Below are positions 17,807 through 25,705 of a stretch of 64,000 bases of DNA, piece after piece. The DNA is taken from assembly GCF_005491705.1 (NCBI RefSeq), contig NZ_CP028092.1, positions 1,116,001 through 1,180,000 on the forward strand, read 5' to 3'. The stretch's first letter is position 1. Each line of letters begins with the position of its first letter. Made by a program: the position numbers and the translations under genes. The notes beneath the pieces were generated by a model. The model saw only the letters and a program-made list of their open reading frames with translations. It ran no database searches and was not told the origin of the DNA. Origin of the DNA: Pontibacter sp. SGAir0037 (GTDB taxonomy: Bacteria; Bacteroidota; Bacteroidia; Cytophagales; Hymenobacteraceae).

Positions 17807-18646
17807 TTACGGTTCATTTATTTCATTAGCTGCTATATTTAAATCTTCCTTCATGTAAAGGTGCGTGTAGTGCCGCTTTAGCCATTGGCTCAGGCCCGAC
17901 AAACCAGGCATCAGTACCCGCTCTGTAATATTTGCCTGGTCCAGCTTATCGCGTATTTCCCATTTTAATTCGGCTGGTATAATAATCCTGAAATAAATGT
18001 CCGGATGATTCTGCAGCCATGCACTCAGGTCACCGTTTACCTTCGACATCATAGAGAAAAGCGCATACTGATGCACAATGCGCGCATCTATGGATGGTGG
18101 CTCCAGGAAAACCACAAAAGGATCATCCTGAAAACCTGCCAGTTCTGTTAAGGAAGAACATACCGGCTCCAGTAGCTCAGGAGTAAATACATTTCCTTCT
18201 TCGAAAAGTGCGTCTTTTAAAGGTTTGGGTAATTCTTCTTTGGCCTTTACATAATCTATACACCATACGGCCCCGTCCAGGTGATATTGTTTCAAGTCCT
18301 GCGTTACAAAATGCAGGGCTACATACGGTGAATATGTCCAGTCGAGGAGCCGGGTTGGCAAACCGTGGTGCTGGGCCACAGCCAGCCAGTTCCAGACAGA
18401 GTAGTTGGCATGTGATGTTTCTGTACGGGCGTATTTTTTAAAATTACGTAGTATATGCGTTTCCAGCTGAGCATAGTTTTTACCTATGCGTGAAATACTG
18501 GTATTCAGACTATAGCCTTTGTCTGCCGCTCCTCTGTATACATAAGAAGAGCGGAACCGGCCAATTTCTTCGTTCCATGAATGATCAAACAAAGCCGATT
18601 GAAGCTCAAGCCAACTTTTTACTACAATTTCTTTTCCTTTTGTCAT
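17807..18646 (-). CDS. FRG-domain protein
   Basis: 279 residues, no signal. The FRG domain is clear: F/YVYRGAAD near residue 37 and QHHGLPTRLLDWTYSPYVAL near 93-112, the invariant core of the family. FRG domains are small proteins or modules of unknown catalysis, scattered through bacteria and phages and repeatedly found in defence-type genes. Nothing else is fused. The stop codon abuts the ATG of the lipoprotein gene, which suggests translational coupling. Upstream is a 283-bp gap with no clear signal. Confidence 0.85.
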   Translation of the reverse strand: MTKGKEIVVKSWLELQSALFDHSWNEEIGRFRSSYVYRGAADKGYSLNTSISRIGKNYAQLETHILRNFKKYARTETSHANYSVWNWLAVAQHHGLPTRLLDWTYSPYVALHFVTQDLKQYHLDGAVWCIDYVKAKEELPKPLKDALFEEGNVFTPELLEPVCSSLTELAGFQDDPFVVFLEPPSIDARIVHQYALFSMMSKVNGDLSAWLQNHPDIYFRIIIPAELKWEIRDKLDQANITERVLMPGLSGLSQWLKRHYTHLYMKEDLNIAANEINEP

Positions 18647-18929
18647 AAAATGATGTGATCGTAATAACGTGTTGCTACAGGAGGTGCAATGTTGGTTGCT
18701 CTCGTATACTTCAATCTTTTTGAAATGTTTGCCGGGCTTAAAGATGGGTTGTTACACACGCCCTGTGCTTTTGCTTACAAGCCAAGTGCCATCCGTTTAA
18801 ATACTATAGGAACATATCATTATATGAATTCTTTATAAATTTAATAATTAAATTTTGTGTAATTTTTATACCAGATAAGGTTTTGTGTCGTAATGATACA
18901 CTATGTTTAACCATTAACTATGAAAATAT

Positions 18930-19814
18930 ATGTTTTATCATGACAACAAGCTTCAGTACAAAGTTAGGGTGGAAAAACCCAGTCCTGCCTTTGCGAACAT
19001 GCTGCAACAGGCAATAGGAGGGATTGAAGGGGAGATACGTGTATGTCTTCAGTACCTTTTCCAGGCTTGGGGTTCCAGAGGCCCTAAAAAGTATCGTGAT
19101 ATGTTGTTAGAGACAGGCACTGAGGAAATTTCACATATTGAGATGTTGGCTACTGCTGTTGCGCTTAACCTGGAGGGAGCTCCGGTTTCTTTACAGGAAG
19201 AGATGGCCAAAGACAAGGTAATTGGTGCCGTAATGGGTGGTATGAACCCGCGCCATGTGCTTTCTTCCGGATTGGCAGCTATGGCTGTAGATGCTAATGG
19301 TGTGCCTTTTAATGGTTCCTGGGTAGTGGGCAGCGGAAACCTGGCTGCTGATATGTATGCCAACGTGATGGCTGAATCTACCGGCCGCGTGCTGGCGACC
19401 AGACTATGGGAAGCTACCGATGATCCGGGTATGAAAGATATGCTTGCCTTTCTGATTGCGCGTGATACCATGCATCAGAACCAGTGGCTGGCTGTGCTGG
19501 AAGAACTGGGTGGTTTACAGGGTGTTCACCCGATTCCGAATACTTTCCCTCAAACGGAAGAAAATAAAGAATTTAACTATGCTTTCGTTTCCACTAAAAT
19601 TACTGATATGGACGGCGACGGCGACAGCATGATGGGAGCCCGCTGGACCAGCGGACCTTCTATGGATGGCAAAGGAGAATTTAAGCTTGTGCGTGCTATG
19701 CCACAGGGTGGTGAGCCAATGCTTGGACCACCAGACCCAAGAGGTCATGCCCAGAAAGAACAGATGATGGGCGAAGCCGGCGGTATGATGGATAAAATTA
19801 AAGACGCTCTATAG
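18930..19814 (+). CDS. Manganese catalase
   Basis: 294 residues. It disproportionates hydrogen peroxide with a di-manganese centre. The start MFYHDNKLQYKVRVEKP is typical; ligands fit E35 in GGIEGEIRV, E66 and H69 in EEISHIEMLA, and a second Glu/His pair in NVMAESTGRVL and RDTMHQNQW. The length fits the family, and the tail is Gly/Met-rich with PMLGPPDPRGHAQ. It is a single gene, convergent with the umu operon and separated from it by a terminator. Confidence 0.93.
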   Translation: MFYHDNKLQYKVRVEKPSPAFANMLQQAIGGIEGEIRVCLQYLFQAWGSRGPKKYRDMLLETGTEEISHIEMLATAVALNLEGAPVSLQEEMAKDKVIGAVMGGMNPRHVLSSGLAAMAVDANGVPFNGSWVVGSGNLAADMYANVMAESTGRVLATRLWEATDDPGMKDMLAFLIARDTMHQNQWLAVLEELGGLQGVHPIPNTFPQTEENKEFNYAFVSTKITDMDGDGDSMMGARWTSGPSMDGKGEFKLVRAMPQGGEPMLGPPDPRGHAQKEQMMGEAGGMMDKIKDAL

Positions 19815-19869
19815 TTTATATAGTATATGAGCCTCGGTAATGGGGCCTGCAAAGGAATGAACCTACCCA

Positions 19870-19909
19870 AAAAGCGGAGTTAGCAGCAGATGCTGTTATC
19901 TCCGCTTTT
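19870..19909. terminator. Bidirectional intrinsic terminator
   Basis: AAAAGCGGAG (19870-19879) pairs with CTCCGCTTTT (19900-19909); an imperfect inner stem TTAGCAGCA/TGCTGTTAT extends it. It lies between the converging manganese catalase and radical SAM genes. Confidence 0.85.
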
Positions 19910-19913
19910 CGCT

Positions 19914-20984
19914 TCAAAACAAACCTAGCTGTTTCCCTGCTTTTGTACAGAAGTGGCTATAGTTGTATGGCCTCATCTGGCGGCCAGGCATAAACTTTTG
20001 CCTGCTCATCTTAAACAGCTTGTTTATAGCCTCTGCCATTTTCCCTTCGCCCCGCATGCGCACACCAAAGCGACTGTCGTTAAGCTGACCGCCATGCACG
20101 TCGGCAATCTGGTTCAATACTTTATCCGCCTTCTCCGGAAAGGCCTGCCGTATCCAGTCTTCGAAAATGGGGCCGATGCTGCCGTTTAGCCGTACCATGG
20201 TATAGGCTACATTGCTGGCTCCGGCCTCTGCCACCTGCTTTATAATTGCTGGAATCTCGGAATCGTTCAGCCCGGGTATAATGGGAGCCACCATAACATT
20301 TACAGGTATACCTGCCGAACAAAGCTGGCGCACTACTTCCAGTCGTTTTGTTGCGGATGCCGTTCTGGGTTCCAGTTTCTGGCGTAGCTGTTCGTTTAGC
20401 GTGGTAATACTGATGCTCACATGCACCAGGTCTAATTTGCTAAGTTCCTGTAGCAGGTCCAGGTCGCGAAGAATAAGTGCGTTTTTGGTAATCATGCTTA
20501 CCGGGTGGCGGTACTGCAGCAATACTTCCAGAATGCGGCGCGTGAGCTTCTTTTTTGCTTCTATGGGTTGGTAGCAATCGGTATTGCCGGCCAGCATGAT
20601 GGGCATAACCTGCCAGTTGGGGTTTTCCAGTTGTTGCGCCAGCGCCTCCGGCGCATTTTCCTTTACAATGATTTTCCGTTCAAAGTCGAGCCCGGCTCCA
20701 TAGCCCCAGTATTGGTGGGTGTTGCGGGCGTAGCAGTAAATGCAGCCATGTTCACAGCCCTGATAGGGGTTAAGAGAGTAGCCAAGTCCCAAGTCCGGGC
20801 TGTCTACTTTGTTTACCACTTTCTTCGGGTGCTCTACCAGGAACTCTGTTTTGGAATTAGACAGCATTGGCTCATCCAGCCCCTCTATATGCGCCGCCAC
20901 ATATTCCTGCTTCAGGTAAGGATTGGCCGGGTTGTATTGCGCTCCACGCCCTTTTAAGAATTCTTCCGCTTTCATAGTTTGCAT
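19914..20984 (-). CDS. PA0069-family radical SAM protein (SplB-related)
   Basis: 356 residues. The iron-sulfur motif is C77-EHG-C81-IY-C84, after GYSLNPYQGC; this is the PA0069/Rv2578c branch of the radical SAM proteins, related to spore photoproduct lyase. The C-terminus GRQMRPYNYSHFCTKAGKQLGLF is typical. A function has not been proven for the branch. The start could also be the ATG three codons in (20975), which has a better spaced AAGG. The gene begins only 17 bp after umuC on the same strand, so it is probably the third gene of a umuD-umuC operon. Confidence 0.88.
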   Translation of the reverse strand: MQTMKAEEFLKGRGAQYNPANPYLKQEYVAAHIEGLDEPMLSNSKTEFLVEHPKKVVNKVDSPDLGLGYSLNPYQGCEHGCIYCYARNTHQYWGYGAGLDFERKIIVKENAPEALAQQLENPNWQVMPIMLAGNTDCYQPIEAKKKLTRRILEVLLQYRHPVSMITKNALILRDLDLLQELSKLDLVHVSISITTLNEQLRQKLEPRTASATKRLEVVRQLCSAGIPVNVMVAPIIPGLNDSEIPAIIKQVAEAGASNVAYTMVRLNGSIGPIFEDWIRQAFPEKADKVLNQIADVHGGQLNDSRFGVRMRGEGKMAEAINKLFKMSRQKFMPGRQMRPYNYSHFCTKAGKQLGLF

Positions 20985-21001
20985 ACCTTATTTTTTCATT
21001 T

Positions 21002-22285
21002 CTAACTCTTCACAACCATTATCTCATTTATATGGGTGGTATAGCGGGGCGACCGCATTTCGCTCCTCATCTTCCAGGGATGGTTCTCTTCTGGCGCGTA
21101 CACACCCTGTTCCGCAGATATAAGAGTGCCCCGGCCCCAGCGTGCATTCACTTTATCGATCACTTCCATAATACGCTGGTGCTTTTCGCGGTCTATTGTA
21201 TCAAGCAGAGGCATTTGTGCGTGGTCTTGTGCACAAAGTTCAGATACAATAACACCGCTTTTCTTATAGTGATAGCCCTGTCTGTAGAGAGGCTGCAGCG
21301 CCAGGTTTGCGTAATGCACCAGTTCCAGCGTACTGTTGGTGGCAACAGGCAGCATAACTGTTTTGCTGTTATAGTATACCTGCTCATCTTTATCGGGGTA
21401 AGACTGCAGGTATACCGTTAATAAACCGGCACAAGTGCGCTGCCTGCGAAGCTTTGCAGCGCAGCTGGAGGCATAACTGGCTGTCGCTTCTTTAATAAGG
21501 TCCATAGAGGTAAGGGCCTTTCCGAAGGAGCGGGACGTGCAGATACTTCGCTTTGCGGGAGGTGCCATTTCCATGTCCAGGCACGCTTCTCCGCGCAGCT
21601 CTTTGGCAGTGCGCAAACCAACTACTGTAAGATGTTTCTTAACGAAGGAATCCGTTGCCTGGCTCAGGTCCCAGGCGGTACTAATGCCGAAGGCTGCTAG
21701 TTTACGGGCATTGCGGTGGCCGATACCCCACACATCACCTACTGCTGTAATTTTTAAAGCATGGCGTATAGCCTCTTGCTCCTGGAGCAGCACTACGCCT
21801 TGTTTGTCTTTTTGCTTTTTAGTGAGACGGTTGGCGAGTTTAGCCAGCGTTTTAGTAGGGGCTATACCAACGGATACCGGTATGCCTGTCCGCTGCTGTA
21901 CTGTGCTGCGAAGTTTTATGGCATGTTGTTTTATATCGTTGGTAAGCAGGGTAGTCAGGTTCAGGAAAGCCTCATCCACAGAGTAAATCTCCACATCCGG
22001 CGAAAAATGACTCAGTACGTTCATAACGCGGCGCGACATATCGCCATATAAGGTATAGTTGCTGCTAAAAACTCTTACGTTGTTTTGTTCGAGCACCTGC
22101 CTTGCCTTGTAAGCAGATTCTCCCATGGGTATGCCTAGCGCCTTCGCTTCTTCGGAGCGGGAAATAATACAGCCATCATTATTCGAAAGTACTACAACAG
22201 GCTTGTTGTGCAGGCTAGGATCAAACATCCGCTCGCAGGAAACATAGAAGTTGTTGCAGTCGACCAGTGCGTACAGCTTTTTCAT
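21002..22285 (-). CDS. umuC: Y-family DNA polymerase, UmuC-type
   Basis: 427 residues. The polymerase palm motifs are present: YALVDCNNFYVSCER at the start, SNNDGCIISRS, and the SVDEAFL catalytic acidic pair, followed by a helix-hairpin-helix region (VGDVWGIGHRN) and the C-terminal DUF4113-like end (RGTLISAEQGVY). UmuC (Pol V catalytic subunit) copies damaged DNA during the SOS response. It follows umuD by 5 bp, confirming the pair, and is followed closely by a radical SAM gene. Confidence 0.95.
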   Translation of the reverse strand: MKKLYALVDCNNFYVSCERMFDPSLHNKPVVVLSNNDGCIISRSEEAKALGIPMGESAYKARQVLEQNNVRVFSSNYTLYGDMSRRVMNVLSHFSPDVEIYSVDEAFLNLTTLLTNDIKQHAIKLRSTVQQRTGIPVSVGIAPTKTLAKLANRLTKKQKDKQGVVLLQEQEAIRHALKITAVGDVWGIGHRNARKLAAFGISTAWDLSQATDSFVKKHLTVVGLRTAKELRGEACLDMEMAPPAKRSICTSRSFGKALTSMDLIKEATASYASSCAAKLRRQRTCAGLLTVYLQSYPDKDEQVYYNSKTVMLPVATNSTLELVHYANLALQPLYRQGYHYKKSGVIVSELCAQDHAQMPLLDTIDREKHQRIMEVIDKVNARWGRGTLISAEQGVYAPEENHPWKMRSEMRSPRYTTHINEIMVVKS

Positions 22286-22290
22286 GAGCT

Positions 22291-22770
22291 TTAGTGCTTT
22301 ATTTTATGAATGGCCCACGTTACCACGCCCCACGCCTGAAAATCCATATCCTCTGTTATCTCTAATGCTGAAAAGGCCTCGTTAGCAGGTTGCAGGTAAT
22401 ATTTCTGGTCTTTGCATATCAGTCGCTTTACCGTAAACTCTCCGTTCACTTTCCCTATAATAACATTTCCTGTCAGCGTTTTGATAGAGCGGTTTAAGAG
22501 CGATCGGTCTACTATCAGTATATCTCCATCGTGCAGACGGGCGTCTACCATAGAGTTGCCCATTACTTTTACCAGGTAACTGCTATCAGGATCTTTTATA
22601 AGGAAGTTCTGCAGGTTTATAACCTCTACTGTATAATCATCGGCAGGAGAAGGAAATCCAGCTGCTACTCTGGAATGTACGAGTGGTAGCTCTACTGCTT
22701 CTAAATAATTGTCAGGCAGCAACTCGAAGGGGGATGAGAGCAGGAAGGGGTGCTTGGTAAAATTTTCCAT
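22291..22770 (-). CDS. umuD: UmuD-type S24 autoprotease
   Basis: 159 residues from the ATG at 22770; a longer frame from a TTG at 22839 overlaps promoter-like sequence and is unlikely. The protein has the LexA/UmuD design: a cleavable A37-G38 bond, catalytic S73 in MGNSM and K115 in EFTVKRL. RecA-stimulated self-cleavage makes UmuD', the Pol V subunit. There is no N-terminal DNA-binding domain, so it is UmuD rather than LexA. First gene of the umuDC operon. Confidence 0.92.
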   Translation of the reverse strand: MENFTKHPFLLSSPFELLPDNYLEAVELPLVHSRVAAGFPSPADDYTVEVINLQNFLIKDPDSSYLVKVMGNSMVDARLHDGDILIVDRSLLNRSIKTLTGNVIIGKVNGEFTVKRLICKDQKYYLQPANEAFSALEITEDMDFQAWGVVTWAIHKIKH

Positions 22771-22808
22771 AGTTTTATTTTGTACTGCTTCTTTTTCAGA
22801 AGTCGTTT

Positions 22809-22859
22809 CAAATATAGTATCTACTAATATATTTAGCAATTAATACTAATAAAATTAGT
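22809..22859 (-). promoter_or_regulatory. umuDC promoter with operator-like palindromes
   Basis: On the minus strand a -7 element TATATTTG (22816-22809) lies 39 nt before the umuD ATG, with an ATTG about 20 nt upstream. Two palindromes overlap or flank it: TAGTA-TC-TACTA (22815-22826) and ACTAAT-AAA-ATTAGT (22845-22859). Their placement suits repression, plausibly by LexA. I do not know this lineage's LexA box, so the protein is inferred. Confidence 0.5.
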
Positions 22860-22941
22860 TTTTTGTTGTAATAAAATTCAATGCGTCCCCGCAACAAGCC
22901 CGACAATAAGCAGTAGAAAAGTCAGGACAATTCTAGAAGGC

Positions 22942-23391
22942 ATGCAGGCAATCATTTTTTGTGGAATACAGGCTAGTGGTAAATCCAGCTTTTACATAGA
23001 GAACTTTTTTAATACCCATGTGCGCATTAGCCTTGATTTATTGCGCACCCGCTACCGGGAGCAGCTTTTTCTGAGAAGCTGCCTTGCCACGCAACAACGC
23101 TTTGTGGTAGATAATACAAATCCGACTGTAGCAGAACGTAGCAGGTATATCGACATGGCCCGGTCAGCGCGGTATGAGGTAGTGGGTTATTATTTTGAAA
23201 CAAGTGTGCAGGCGGCCATACTGCGAAATAATACCCGATTGGGTCGGTGGCAGGTGCCTGAGCGTGGAATATATGGCACGCAGAAAAAGCTGCAGAAACC
23301 TTCTTACAGCGAAGGATTTGATGCACTTTATACAGTGCAGCTATTGCCGGCAGGAGATTTTAAGGTGCAGGCCTGTGCAAAGAACGCCTAA
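22942..23391 (+). CDS. Small P-loop kinase-like protein (AAA_33)
   Basis: 149 residues. Walker A is GIQASGKSSF near residue 8. The order FCGIQASGKSS, then RISLDLLRTR, then FVVDNTNPT matches the polynucleotide-kinase-like AAA_33 family, where the Asp of the second motif is catalytic and DNTN forms Walker B. It would phosphorylate a small molecule or nucleic-acid end; the substrate is unknown. It is divergent from umuDC and ends at a terminator. A polynucleotide kinase next to a DNA-repair operon is suggestive but not shown to be linked. Confidence 0.8.
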   Translation: MQAIIFCGIQASGKSSFYIENFFNTHVRISLDLLRTRYREQLFLRSCLATQQRFVVDNTNPTVAERSRYIDMARSARYEVVGYYFETSVQAAILRNNTRLGRWQVPERGIYGTQKKLQKPSYSEGFDALYTVQLLPAGDFKVQACAKNA

Positions 23392-23397
23392 AGCTTA

Positions 23398-23461
23398 AAA
23401 AGGCTGTGTTTTGCATTAAATCGCTGATTATATAGAAGATATAGAGCAAAAACAGCCTTTT
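23398..23461 (+). terminator. Intrinsic terminator
   Basis: Outer arms AAAAGGCTGT.TTTTGC and GCAAAA.ACAGCCTTTT, with T-runs, just after the kinase gene stop. The loop is long, about 30 nt. The rest of the gap to 23653 shows nothing clear. Confidence 0.65.
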
Positions 23462-23653
23462 CCGCATGAGGCTATAATGGGATATAGAGATGCAGCTATT
23501 ACGGGAAAGTACGTAGGTAATTAGGTGTTTATTTTGTAGCTGTAGCTTATTCGTTCGCGTTTTAAGAACAGTCGGGACATGAAAAGGTATGCAGGAAGAT
23601 GATGCCCGGCTATAGTATAAGTCCTGTTAATATTTATTCTAATTATTTAAGCT

Positions 23654-24190
23654 ATGAAAAACGTGTTTAATGGAAGCTGGAAACTTCTTGCCATGATGGT
23701 GTTTGTTGTTACTTTTTCCGCTTGTAACGATGATGATGGAGACATTCTGGAGCCAGATCGCCTGAGTTCTGCTGAGTTTGTGCAAAGAGCTGCAGCAAGC
23801 GATATGTTCGAAATTGAAACTGGCGAGATGGCCGAGGATATGGCGGAGCGTGAAGATGTAAGAACATTTGGCCAGATGATAGTAAACGATCACACCGAAT
23901 CCAGCACTATACTGATGGCAATGGCCAACCAGAAAAACCTACCAGTACCCACTGCTTTGCCACAAGACAAAATGGAAATGAGAAATAGGCTGGCTGGTAT
24001 GACAGGCACTGAATTTGACATGGAATTTATGACACAGCAGGTAGCTGCTCACCAGGAAGCCGTTGCACTTTATGAACAGGCAGAAGATGAATTACAGGAC
24101 ACTGAACTAAGAAACTTTGCAGCAGCAACGTTGCCTGTATTAAGAGAACACTTAGAGCATGCTCAGATGCTGAGAGATGCTTTAGATTAA
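23654..24190 (+). CDS. DUF4142 lipoprotein
   Basis: 178 residues. The signal ends in FSAC followed by NDDDGD, a typical acidic lipoprotein start. The mature part is an all-helical ferritin-like DUF4142 domain: FVQRAAASDMFEIETGEMA, DVRTFGQMIVNDHTES, and FDMEFMTQQVAAHQEAVALYEQ, with His in the helix pairs. DUF4142 proteins are periplasmic and sometimes stress-associated; no catalytic role is established. Single gene with its own terminator. Confidence 0.88.
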   Translation: MKNVFNGSWKLLAMMVFVVTFSACNDDDGDILEPDRLSSAEFVQRAAASDMFEIETGEMAEDMAEREDVRTFGQMIVNDHTESSTILMAMANQKNLPVPTALPQDKMEMRNRLAGMTGTEFDMEFMTQQVAAHQEAVALYEQAEDELQDTELRNFAAATLPVLREHLEHAQMLRDALD

Positions 24191-24216
24191 TCCCTAAACT
24201 CACTTTTTAACACGAA

Positions 24217-24242
24217 GCGCCAGCTGGTTTCCCGGCTGGCGC
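24217..24242 (+). terminator. Intrinsic terminator
   Basis: GCGCCAGC (24217-24224) pairs with GCTGGCGC (24235-24242), followed by TTTCGTTG. It lies 27 bp after the DUF4142 gene. Confidence 0.8.
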
Positions 24243-24334
24243 TTTCGTTGTAGTTAAAATTTGCAAAAATGTAAAGATTACGTCATTCAGCATTAATAAT
24301 TTCAATAATTGAAACGAGATTTTGAAGAACTATG

Positions 24335-24364
24335 TTTGAGATGTGATTCAAAATGCTATTTTTG
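24335..24364 (+). promoter_or_regulatory. Possible promoter for the aminotransferase gene
   Basis: TTTG (24335-24338) and TATTTTTG (24357-24364) are 18 nt apart, one short of ideal spacing. A second -7-like element, TATGTTTG, lies at 24331-24338. The leader to the ATG at 24381 would be very short. Confidence 0.35.
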
Positions 24365-24380
24365 AGAAATTTTATTGGAT

Positions 24381-25631
24381 ATGATAGAACGTAGTAAGCG
24401 GCTGAATGATGTGTTTTATGAACTGCGTGGGCCTATTTATGAGAAGTCTAAAGAGCTTGAGCAGCAGGGGCATCGTGTAACAAAGTTAAATATAGGCAAT
24501 CCCGCGCCCTTTGGTTTTAATGCGCCCGATGCCGTTATAGAGCATATTATCGCCAACCTGCGTCATGCCCAGGGCTATTCCGACCACAAAGGACTGGTTT
24601 CGGCGCGTGAAGCCATTAAAGCCTACTACGAAACAAAAGGAATAGCCAACATACACATCGATGATATCTTTATCGGGAACGGTGTGAGTGAAATGGCCAT
24701 GCATGCAGTACAGGCACTGGTAAATACAGGAGACGAAATCCTGGTGCCATCACCTGATTATCCTATCTGGACAGCTGCCGTGAACTTTTCAGGAGGCAAA
24801 ACGGTGCATTACCTCTGCGACGAGGAATCAGACTGGTTTCCTGATCTGGCGGACATCCGCCGTAAGATCACCAGCCGTACCAAGGCCATTGTCCTGATTA
24901 ACCCGAATAACCCAACGGGTGCTGTTTATTCAAAAGAAATATTGGAGGAACTGGTAAAACTTTCGGTAGAACACGACCTGGTAATTTTCTCGGATGAGAT
25001 TTACGATAAGATTCTGTACGATGGCACCATCCATTACCCGACAGCGGCTCTATCGGATGAAGCCGTAATTGTTACCTTTGCGGGTTTGTCTAAGAACTAT
25101 CTGTCAGCCGGTTTCCGGGCTGGCTGGATGGTAGTAACCGGAGACAAAGCGAAGGCAGCATCGTATATAGACGGCCTGAACACCCTGGCAAGTTTGCGTG
25201 TGTGCAGCAATGTGCCGGCGCAGCATGCTATTAAAGTGGCGCTGGAAGGATACCAGGAAATGAACGACCTGGTGTTGCCAACAGGCCGGCTGGGGCAGCA
25301 GCGGGAAGTTTGTTACAATAAACTTACCGCTATACCCGGTATTACCTGTGTAAAGCCAAAGGGTGCTTTTTACATGTTCCCGAAAATCGATGTCAGAAAA
25401 TTCAACATTCAGAACGACTTCCGGTTTGCGCTGGACTTCCTGCAGGAACAGCATGTGCTGCTGGTACAAGGCAAAGGATTTAACTGGCACCAACCAGACC
25501 ATTTCCGGATTGTATATTTGCCGTCTGTAGAGGAGCTAATCCAGACGATGGACAAGCTCGATGTTTTCCTGTCTACTTATTGGCAACAGGACGTAAAGGC
25601 TGGCGTAAGCCAGGAAGCAATCGAACTTTAA
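24381..25631 (+). CDS. Alanine transaminase-type PLP aminotransferase (AlaA-like)
   Basis: 416 residues from the ATG at 24381; an in-frame TTG at 24375 is unlikely. Fold type I PLP enzyme: KLNIGNPAPFGF for substrate, INPNNPTGAVY, SDEIYDKILYDG and the Schiff-base Lys in LSKNYLSAGFRAGW. The sequence KSKELEQQGHRVTKLNIGNPAPF is close to E. coli AlaA, which makes alanine from pyruvate and glutamate. No operon partner; a terminator follows. Confidence 0.9.
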   Translation: MIERSKRLNDVFYELRGPIYEKSKELEQQGHRVTKLNIGNPAPFGFNAPDAVIEHIIANLRHAQGYSDHKGLVSAREAIKAYYETKGIANIHIDDIFIGNGVSEMAMHAVQALVNTGDEILVPSPDYPIWTAAVNFSGGKTVHYLCDEESDWFPDLADIRRKITSRTKAIVLINPNNPTGAVYSKEILEELVKLSVEHDLVIFSDEIYDKILYDGTIHYPTAALSDEAVIVTFAGLSKNYLSAGFRAGWMVVTGDKAKAASYIDGLNTLASLRVCSNVPAQHAIKVALEGYQEMNDLVLPTGRLGQQREVCYNKLTAIPGITCVKPKGAFYMFPKIDVRKFNIQNDFRFALDFLQEQHVLLVQGKGFNWHQPDHFRIVYLPSVEELIQTMDKLDVFLSTYWQQDVKAGVSQEAIEL

Positions 25632-25648
25632 CTTAAGTCCCCATAAAC

Positions 25649-25689
25649 ACAGAAGAGGCTGTTCCGACTTTCCGGGCAGCCTCTTCTGT
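25649..25689. terminator. Bidirectional intrinsic terminator
   Basis: A perfect 13-bp stem (ACAGAAGAGGCTG and complement) with a 15-nt loop. It separates the converging aminotransferase and M1 peptidase genes. Confidence 0.88.
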
Positions 25690-25705
25690 TTTGGCATAAA
25701 CTACT

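Noticed and set aside
18689-18838. 49-codon ORF after an AGGAGGT sequence upstream of the manganese catalase gene
   Set aside because: The predicted peptide has no signal or domain and its end is AT-rich leader sequence. Shine-Dalgarno matches carry little weight in Bacteroidota.
18930-19814. Bacteroidota-type promoter upstream of the manganese catalase gene
   Set aside because: The best TTTG and TAnnTTTA elements are spaced 16 nt apart, too short to call.
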